From DATBSK01 sp964532485 (GTDB taxonomy: Bacteria; Actinomycetota; Acidimicrobiia; IMCC26256; PALSA-555), in NCBI GenBank assembly GCA_964532485.1, contig CAZHKE010000004.1, positions 48,545-112,544 on the forward strand: 64,000 nucleotides of DNA, read 5' to 3'. Shown here in pieces: positions 59,002-64,000 of the stretch. Positions within the stretch are counted from its first letter, which is position 1. The number at the start of each line of letters is the position of its first letter. The translations under genes and the position numbers were made by a program. The notes under the pieces were generated by a model that saw only the letters and a program-made list of their open reading frames with translations, ran no database searches and was not told the origin of the DNA.

Positions 59002-59979
59002 GTGCACTTCTGGCTCTGGCTGAACTTCTCGCTCACGATCGTCCTCTTCACCGTGACGGGCTGGTTCCTCGTCCGGCGCGCCCGGAGGGAGCGGCGCTTG
59101 ACCCCGGAGCTCACCCTCTACCTGGCCACCCTCACGCTCGGGTGGATGGAGGCCGTGATCGACTGGGGCGCGTTCGTCTACTACTCGCCCGATTGGCCAC
59201 ATTTCCCGATGGACTGGCCGATCGTCCGGCTGATCCCGATCCTGCCGCTGCACATACCCCTCTGCTACACGTGGTTCTTCTTCGGGGGTGCATGGATCGC
59301 CATGCGCCTCGCCCGTGCGGTCACGACCCGATTCACGCGCTTGAGCATGGACCCGATGCTGATCGTGTGCGGGCTCGTCGTCGGCTTCCTCCTCGACTTC
59401 GCGGTCGAGAACTTCTTCATCTCGGTCGGCGGCTTGTGGACCTACACGCAGACGTGGGGACCGCTCACCTGGCACGCCGGTGCCGACAACCAATGGCCCG
59501 TCTACATGGGCTTCGCCATGGCCCTGACGATCGCTCCGATCACCTACCTGGTCGGCAAGCGCGACGACCGAGGCGAGGACGTGGTCGCGGTCGCGGTGCG
59601 TCGGATCGCGGCGGCCCGCACCCGCCGAGCACCGGCGGTCGCGGGCGTGAACCTCGCGGTCGCGGGGGCCACGCGCACGCCCACCGTCGCGGCGCCGACC
59701 GAGGCTTCTCGCGATGCTCGTGGCTCCGGAGCGGGTGCGCCGACGGGCCGGACGCACTGGTTGCTGTACCTGCTGTCGTGGGTGGTCGTCGTCCACGTCG
59801 TCTACGGCGCGGTGTCGCTCGGCTACGCGACGCTCCGCTGGACGGGGTCACAGACGACGGTCAGCACGGTCAAGCCCTACCCGAACGGCAAGGCCTGGTT
59901 CGACGGCGACATCACCGAGCGCGGCGACCGGGACCTGCCTCGGCACTCGATCGACGCCGCCGTCGACGACGACCGATGA
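59002..59979 (+). CDS. AveC-family-like integral membrane protein (spirocyclase/dehydratase type)
   Basis: 325 aa. About seven hydrophobic segments: LNFSLTIVLFTVTGWFLV; a Trp-rich second and third (LGWMEAVIDWGAFVYYSPDW); PLHIPLCYTWFFFGGAWIAM; DPMLIVCGLVVGFLLDFAVE; then PVYMGFAMALTIAPITYLVG; and a late WLLYLLSWVVVVHVVYGAVS. The order of these segments and the conserved GLW and WPVY features recall AveC, the spiroketal-forming membrane enzyme of avermectin biosynthesis. Here no polyketide genes are near, so a different substrate is expected. GTG 59002 has GGGGAG upstream. It is followed by a small hairpin and an Ldi-like gene in the same direction. Confidence 0.6.
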   Translation: MHFWLWLNFSLTIVLFTVTGWFLVRRARRERRLTPELTLYLATLTLGWMEAVIDWGAFVYYSPDWPHFPMDWPIVRLIPILPLHIPLCYTWFFFGGAWIAMRLARAVTTRFTRLSMDPMLIVCGLVVGFLLDFAVENFFISVGGLWTYTQTWGPLTWHAGADNQWPVYMGFAMALTIAPITYLVGKRDDRGEDVVAVAVRRIAAARTRRAPAVAGVNLAVAGATRTPTVAAPTEASRDARGSGAGAPTGRTHWLLYLLSWVVVVHVVYGAVSLGYATLRWTGSQTTVSTVKPYPNGKAWFDGDITERGDRDLPRHSIDAAVDDDR

Positions 59980-60000
59980 GCCGGCCGGTGGAGCCGGCTC
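59978..60000 (+). terminator. Stem-loop overlapping the AveC-like gene stop
   Basis: GAGCCGGC (59978-59985), a seven-base loop, and GCCGGCTC (59993-60000) form an 8-bp stem with no T tract. It overlaps the stop of the AveC-like gene and the stop of the small opposite-strand ORF, so it may act in both directions. Confidence 0.4.
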
Positions 60001-60121
60001 AGCTGGTGCGCACCACCGGCTTCGGGATCGTCGGCACCGGCTCGGGATCGAGTCGGCGCGCCCGTCTCCACGAGCGGACGAGGAGCCCGAAGAGGAACGC
60101 GGCGATGATGCAGCACGGCAC
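59999..60121 (-). CDS. Possible 40-aa small membrane protein
   Basis: A short reading frame from GTG 60121 to TGA at 59999. The product MPCCIIAAFLFGLLVRSWRR, then a basic and Pro-rich tail (PEPVPTIPKPVVRTS), looks like a single-pass membrane microprotein with a positively charged inside. TACGAT lies exactly six bases upstream of the GTG (60133-60128), the same -10-to-start geometry as the leaderless promoters at 13604 and 20084. The rest of the region between the AveC-like and Ldi-like genes would otherwise be empty. No homologue is known to me, so it could be chance. Confidence 0.4.
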   Translation of the reverse strand: MPCCIIAAFLFGLLVRSWRRARRLDPEPVPTIPKPVVRTS

Positions 60122-60201
60122 GCGACGATCGTAACGCGCCACCGGTGTCCCCGGGCCCAAACGTGTATACGATGCGGCTGATTCGAGACGGGGGGTTGCG
60201 A

Positions 60202-62151
60202 ATGGCGGTCGAGGCGGTTCCCGTCCGGACGGATGCGACGGTCGCGGCTGCGGCCGAGAGCGGTCAGGCCCCCTCCTACCTCATCCCGCTGCGGACGCGA
60301 CCGCGTGGGCCGCTCGTCGCGGCTCGGCTCCGGCGCACCGCGATCGGCTTCGGGATCGTGTGGCTGCTGGCGCTCGTGCCGCTCGTGCTCGATGCCGCGC
60401 CGGGCTGGAAGTCGTTCGGCCTCGGTGTGCTGCTTCCCGGCGGCGGCTTCCTCTACACGGCGGATCCCGTCTTCGTCGTCGTCACGCTGGTGCTGTTCCT
60501 GCTCGCGTTCGTGGCGTGGTTCGGTTCGGGCAACATCCTGGCCCCGCCGCTCGTGTGGATCGGGGCCGCCGGGCTCTCGGTGCTGCGCGTCGACTCGGGC
60601 CGCTGGGACTGGGCGGAGTGGCTCGTGCCCGCGCTGCTCGCCGCGATCATCGTCCTCGGTGCGCTGGGTCAGCGGCGCGCATTCGGCGCAGCGAAGCGTC
60701 GAGCGCGCGAGCGCAACGAGTACCTGGCGCTGGTCGACGCGCCCGCGCAAGCGGCCGGGGCGCGGCCTGCGGCGGTGGAGTCGACGGTCGAAGACCTCGC
60801 GACCGCGCGCTTCGCCCTCGATCTCGCGCTCCAACCGGTCGATGAGTTCGACGGCTACAACTGGCTCGACCAGTTCCAGACCGCGGCCGTGCGCTACCAG
60901 CTCAACTTCCAGCAGTACGGGCTGGCCCTCATGCAGTCGACGCGCACACCCGCGTTCACCGGCTACCTCTCGCAAGCGCAGCGCAACCTCATCGCGAAGA
61001 TGACCGACAAGCGCGTCTGGGGTTTCTGGCGCTGGGAGAACCTCTGGGGCAATCTCGACCCCAATCCCGATCCCATCCGCAAGGACAACATCATGGTGTC
61101 GGGCTACCTCGGGGTCATGCTGGGCGCGTACGAGTCGAACACCGGCGACACCCGGTACGTCGAGCCCGGTTCCGTGTGCTTCCGCTGGAGCGACCGCCGC
61201 GAGTTCCGGTACGACTTCCACACCATCGCCGAAGCCGTGCACAGGAACTTCGTCCGCTCGCCGTTCGGGATGTTCCCGTGCGAGCCGAACTGGATCTACG
61301 CGGCGTGCAACACGTTCGGCATGAACACGCTGCTGCTGCACGACCGGCTCCACGGGACCGAGTACGCCCCGGAGGTCGCCGAGAAGTATCGACACTCGAT
61401 CGACGTCGAGTTCCTGACACCTGACGGCCGCATCACCGCGATCCGCTCGAGCCGTCTCGGCCTCACGATCCCGATGCTCACGTCGACGATGGCCGACGCC
61501 GGCATGGTGCTGTTCCTCAACCCGAGCATGCCCGACATCGCGTTGCGCACGTGGACGCTTCTGCGAACCGAGCTGGTCTCCGTGGGCGATGACGGACGAC
61601 CGAAGCTCGAGCTGCGCGGGTGGGACAAGCTCGACGTCGGGAACTACAAGCGCTCCGACGTCTCGCCGCACGCGATCGTGCTGGCTGCCGCGCGCGAGAT
61701 GGGCGACGACGAGGTGTGCGCGTCGCTGCAGGCGGCGGTCGACGAGCGATTCGAGCCGCAGGTCGTCGAGGGCGCACGTCGCTACGCCAAGGCGTCGACC
61801 CAAGCCAACGCCATGCTCCTCCTCGGCCGCTTCTCTCGCGCTGGCGGCTACCGCGATCTTGTGACGACCCGCCCGGCCAGTGCGATTGCCGGTCCGGTGC
61901 TGGCCGAGGCGCCGTATCCCGACGTGCTCGTGGCCAAGGCGACCAACGACGGTGCCGCGCTGGACCTCGTGCTCCGATCCGGCGGGTCGGGTGGTCGCTC
62001 CGTCCTCGCGCTGGAGCGGCTGCGCCCGGGCGCGCGCTACCCGGTGGCCGGCGCGGTTGCCGACTCGCTGCAGGCGGATGCCGACGGTCGAGCTCGGTTC
62101 GAGGTCGACGTCGCCGACCGAGTCGAGGTGCGGGTCGCGCCCGCGGGTTGA
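60202..62151 (+). CDS. Membrane-anchored linalool dehydratase/isomerase (Ldi)-family protein, copy 2
   Basis: 649 aa. An N-terminal membrane part has about four helices (TAIGFGIVWLLALVPLVL, then PVFVVVTLVLFLLAFVAWF, PLVWIGAAGLSVL, VPALLAAIIVLGALG). The catalytic domain follows from about residue 205 and matches Ldi well: KRVWGFWRWEN, DPIRKDNIMVSGYLGVMLGA, FPCEPNWIYAACNTF with the CEP and Cys-x8-Cys pair, and LLLHDRLHGTEYAPE. These are the residues proposed for the active site in linalool dehydratase. ATG 60202 follows GGGGGG; earlier in-frame ATGs lack one. It is better conserved than copy 1. A role in hydration, dehydration or isomerisation of a terpenoid or other tertiary alcohol is inferred. 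Confidence 0.78.
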   Translation: MAVEAVPVRTDATVAAAAESGQAPSYLIPLRTRPRGPLVAARLRRTAIGFGIVWLLALVPLVLDAAPGWKSFGLGVLLPGGGFLYTADPVFVVVTLVLFLLAFVAWFGSGNILAPPLVWIGAAGLSVLRVDSGRWDWAEWLVPALLAAIIVLGALGQRRAFGAAKRRARERNEYLALVDAPAQAAGARPAAVESTVEDLATARFALDLALQPVDEFDGYNWLDQFQTAAVRYQLNFQQYGLALMQSTRTPAFTGYLSQAQRNLIAKMTDKRVWGFWRWENLWGNLDPNPDPIRKDNIMVSGYLGVMLGAYESNTGDTRYVEPGSVCFRWSDRREFRYDFHTIAEAVHRNFVRSPFGMFPCEPNWIYAACNTFGMNTLLLHDRLHGTEYAPEVAEKYRHSIDVEFLTPDGRITAIRSSRLGLTIPMLTSTMADAGMVLFLNPSMPDIALRTWTLLRTELVSVGDDGRPKLELRGWDKLDVGNYKRSDVSPHAIVLAAAREMGDDEVCASLQAAVDERFEPQVVEGARRYAKASTQANAMLLLGRFSRAGGYRDLVTTRPASAIAGPVLAEAPYPDVLVAKATNDGAALDLVLRSGGSGGRSVLALERLRPGARYPVAGAVADSLQADADGRARFEVDVADRVEVRVAPAG

Positions 62152-62176
62152 CCCAGCCCGCGAGACGTCGATCTGA

Positions 62177-62941
62177 TCAGATCAGATCGAAGCGGTCAGA
62201 GCCGATCACGCGCCGCAGCAGACGAGGAGTGTGGCGGCGGAGCCGCCACAGCACCTTGGCGCTGGAATGGGGCAGCACGAGGAATCGGTCGTGCTCGAGC
62301 GCCTTCTCGATCGCATCGGCGACGGTCTCCGCGGTGATCGGCATCGCCTTCTCCTGGTTCTCGGGCCGCGGGAAGAAGTCGGGCAGCATCGGTGTGCGCA
62401 CCGCCGGCGGGCACACGCACACGATCTTCACCCCCTTGCCGCGGTTCTCCTGCCAGAGCGCCTCCGAGTAGGCGACGACCGCGAACTTCGTCGCGCAGTA
62501 GGCACCCATCTTCTTCTGCGGGATCCAGCCCGCCATCGACGCGAAGTTCACCAGCTCACCGCGGCCGCGCTCGAGCATCCCCGGCAGCGTCGCGGCTGTC
62601 ATCGTCACGGTGCCGCCGTAGTTGATCTCCATCATGCGCATCATCTCGGCGACGTCCTGGTCGAGCAAGAGCCCCACCCGCGCGATTCCGGCCGCGTTCA
62701 TGACTCGGTCGAGGGGTCCGAGGTCGGCCTCGACCTGTGCGACGACCTTCTCGACCTCGGCGCGGTCGGTCACGTCGCAGCGGTACGCGTGCACATGCGG
62801 ATCTCGTGCAGCGGTCTGTTCGAGCCCTCCGTCGGTCACGTCGAGAGCGGCGACGTTCACGCCCGCCGATGCCAGCTTCCATGCCGCCAGCTGCCCCATG
62901 CCGCTGGCCGCTCCCGTGATCAACGCGTTCGTTGGTGTCAC
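62177..62941 (-). CDS. Short-chain dehydrogenase/reductase (SDR)
   Basis: 254-aa classical SDR. TGAASGMG cofactor motif, VAALDVTDGG with Asp for NAD, MNAAGIARVG, Ser in LVNFASMAGW, YCATK. The C-terminal part has VCVCPPAVRTPMLPDF and a basic tail. GTG 62941 overlaps the stop of the upstream regulator by four bases (GTGA), so regulator and SDR are one unit, transcribed toward the Ldi-like gene, with which it converges. It could oxidise an alcohol handled by the Ldi-like enzyme. Confidence 0.9.
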   Translation of the reverse strand: MTPTNALITGAASGMGQLAAWKLASAGVNVAALDVTDGGLEQTAARDPHVHAYRCDVTDRAEVEKVVAQVEADLGPLDRVMNAAGIARVGLLLDQDVAEMMRMMEINYGGTVTMTAATLPGMLERGRGELVNFASMAGWIPQKKMGAYCATKFAVVAYSEALWQENRGKGVKIVCVCPPAVRTPMLPDFFPRPENQEKAMPITAETVADAIEKALEHDRFLVLPHSSAKVLWRLRRHTPRLLRRVIGSDRFDLI

Positions 62942-63540
62942 GGCTCTCCCCGGTTGCCGAGCAGCGCGCGCAGGCGCGCCACCTCCGCTGCCAGGCGGTG
63001 GTTCTCGTCGCGGAGCTGTTGGATCTCGTCGTCGCCGGTGCCGTCGAGCGGGGCGACGAGCGCGATGCGCGTCGGACGGCCCCGCGTCCCGACCCGATCG
63101 ACGCGGGCCAGGCCGTCGTCGACGAGCCGCCCGAGCGCCCGGCTGACGCTCGGCGCCCCGACGTCGAGCTGCTTGGCGACGTCGACGAGGGGTCGTTCGA
63201 CGTAGCCGTCGTTCGACAGCGAGCTCAGGTGCTCGAGGAGGCGGTCGGCCAGCGCGGGCCGGTGCGACGCTGCCCGCTCGGGCGCGAGCGGCACGCTCGA
63301 CACCACCTTGAGGCGGCTCGGGTGGCGGCCGTGTCCACGCTGGAGCACCTCGACCCGCTGCGCATCGCGAAGGACGCGCAGGGCGCGCGACACGCGGGTG
63401 GACGAGATGCCGAGCTCGGCCCCGATCTGGCTGAGGAATCCCTCATAGAGGCCGCGCGTCGCCCGCTTGGTGAGCAGCGCCAGCAGTGCATTGGCGGTGT
63501 CGGACGCCCCGAGGAGGGGGGCGGCGGCATCGCTCGTCAT
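62938..63540 (-). CDS. Double winged-helix transcriptional regulator with C-terminal zipper
   Basis: 200 aa. Two MarR-like winged-helix repeats are visible: FLSQIGAELGISSTRVSRAL (first) and LVDVAKQLDVGAPSVSRALG (second). A C-terminal coiled coil with leucine heptads follows (EIQQLRDENHRLAAEVARL). This fits a dimeric DNA-binding protein. ATG 63540 begins MTSDAAAPLLGASDTANALL. It is cotranscribed with the SDR (four-base overlap) and follows an unknown gene by 55 bp. The target is unknown; the Ldi/AveC cluster next door is a natural candidate. Confidence 0.78.
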   Translation of the reverse strand: MTSDAAAPLLGASDTANALLALLTKRATRGLYEGFLSQIGAELGISSTRVSRALRVLRDAQRVEVLQRGHGRHPSRLKVVSSVPLAPERAASHRPALADRLLEHLSSLSNDGYVERPLVDVAKQLDVGAPSVSRALGRLVDDGLARVDRVGTRGRPTRIALVAPLDGTGDDEIQQLRDENHRLAAEVARLRALLGNRGEP

Positions 63541-63595
63541 CTCCGGTCGTCTCCAGTGCGCCGTTGCGATCGTCCGAGCGCGGCTCCGCGTGCGC

Positions 63596-63967
63596 TCATT
63601 CCTCGACCAGCTGCCAGCGGCGGAGTACGGCCGTGAGCAGCGACGCACCGTCGGGTGCGACCGGGTCGGGTGGCTTGGCGCGCGACACGCAGAAGCCCTG
63701 GAGGAACGACGGCGCGGCGTAGCGCAGCTCGCGGAACTCGTCGGATCCCGCGAAGTCGCCGAGCTGCTCGGCCGATCCCTCGAGCACGATGATGGCGGCG
63801 CGCCGTCCGAGGTCACCGTCTTCGAGCCCGTACCAGCGGAACGCGTGGAGCCGCCCGTCGGAGAGCGCTTGCGAGACCGAGGCGAGGAACCCGTTGACCA
63901 GCTCGAGCGCCTGTTCCTCGCGCCCCTGGCTCGGATGACCGAGTTCGAGGACGATCCCGCCGTGCAC
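63596..63967 (-). CDS. Conserved hypothetical protein
   Basis: 123 aa, start at GTG 63967. It looks like a compact alpha/beta domain: an N-terminal strand (GGIVLELGHP), helix GREEQALELVNGFLASVSQAL, strands LHAFRWYGLEDGD and RRAAIIVLEG, then FLQGFCVSRA. A dimeric ferredoxin-like barrel is possible, but I do not recognise a family. It lies upstream of the double winged-helix gene in the same direction. No catalytic motif is apparent. Confidence 0.65.
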   Translation of the reverse strand: MHGGIVLELGHPSQGREEQALELVNGFLASVSQALSDGRLHAFRWYGLEDGDLGRRAAIIVLEGSAEQLGDFAGSDEFRELRYAAPSFLQGFCVSRAKPPDPVAPDGASLLTAVLRRWQLVEE

Positions 63968-64000
63968 GCGTCGAGGCTACCGCCGACTCCGGATCTCGAA

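Noticed and set aside
57424..59796. Acyl-CoA ligase frame extended to 59796
   Set aside because: The extra N-terminal 300 residues are low-complexity, antisense to the AveC-like gene and cross a promoter region. The ligase family starts near 58842.
62170..62183. GATCTGATCAGATC palindrome between Ldi copy 2 and the SDR as a terminator
   Set aside because: It is AT-balanced, has no loop as a hairpin and no T tract, and part of it is the end of the SDR coding sequence. A chance palindrome is more likely.
1..64000. tRNA, rRNA, CRISPR, IS or prophage elements
   Set aside because: No cloverleaf-like sequence, repeat-spacer array, transposase motif or terminal repeat was found while reading both strands; codon and base use are uniform across the window.

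Overview
The window is about 70 percent GC, gene-dense, and almost every gene has strong third-position G/C. It looks like a chromosome segment of an actinobacterium, most likely an uncultured Acidimicrobiia-type or mycobacterium-like lineage (this placement is inference). Support comes from many ACAD, crotonase, SDR, P450 and thiolase paralogues, F420/PPOX-type proteins, GTG/TTG starts, four-base ATGA/GTGA overlaps, and apparently leaderless genes. I see no rRNA, tRNA, CRISPR array, IS element or phage gene. Two runs of exactly 100 N (34518-34617 and 48783-48882) are assembly placeholders and each interrupts one gene.

Layout. 1-2.4 kb: E1 alpha/beta of a 2-oxoacid dehydrogenase, divergent from a TetR regulator. 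2.4-4.1 kb: SDR and epoxide-hydrolase-like alpha/beta hydrolase. 4.2-10.1 kb: nucleotide and base salvage (AMP nucleosidase, yeast-type cytosine deaminase, uracil phosphoribosyltransferase, nucleoside hydrolase) plus a membrane-anchored linalool dehydratase/isomerase (Ldi)-like protein and a small helical or winged-helix protein. 10.2-14.5 kb: ACAD, crotonase, ferredoxin, P450, SDR. 14.5-21.9 kb: a leftward operon (crotonase, BKACE, PaaK-like ligase, beta-rich protein, PEP-utiliser-like protein), divergent from a second PEP-utiliser-like protein. 21.9-27.5 kb: crotonases, a kinase-like protein, a PPOX protein and an ACAD pair.

27.6-35.3 kb is a tightly overlapping rightward operon: P450, amidohydrolase, FAD oxidoreductase, acyl-CoA ligase, membrane protein, tandem ACAD. 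35.4-43.9 kb holds DUF35, double-hotdog dehydratase, HAD, P450, Ltp2-like thiolase-fold protein, crotonase, SDR, epimerase and a second amidohydrolase. 44-55.6 kb holds two ACADs, an aldehyde dehydrogenase, SDR, PaaK-like ligase, a second thiolase-fold protein, then a branched-chain-amino-acid-type ABC uptake system (binding protein plus fused permease, no ATPase in the window) and a HAD protein. 55.6-63.9 kb holds an unknown protein, a FadR-type GntR regulator, an acyl-CoA ligase, an AveC-like membrane protein, a tiny membrane ORF, a second Ldi-like protein, an SDR, a double winged-helix regulator and an unknown protein.

Together the genes can supply uptake, CoA activation, P450 hydroxylation, dehydrogenation, hydration, SDR oxidation and retro-aldol/thiolytic cleavage of a bulky hydrophobic acid, such as a steroid- or terpenoid-like substrate. 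The two Ldi-like proteins and the AveC-like protein point toward isoprenoid chemistry. The substrate is inferred. Shared promoter motifs (a twin TTGACA-N17-CAAGAT-N6-GTG promoter and a TGGTSAGACGA element fitting the FadR/GntR operator consensus) suggest that distant operons in the window are co-regulated.
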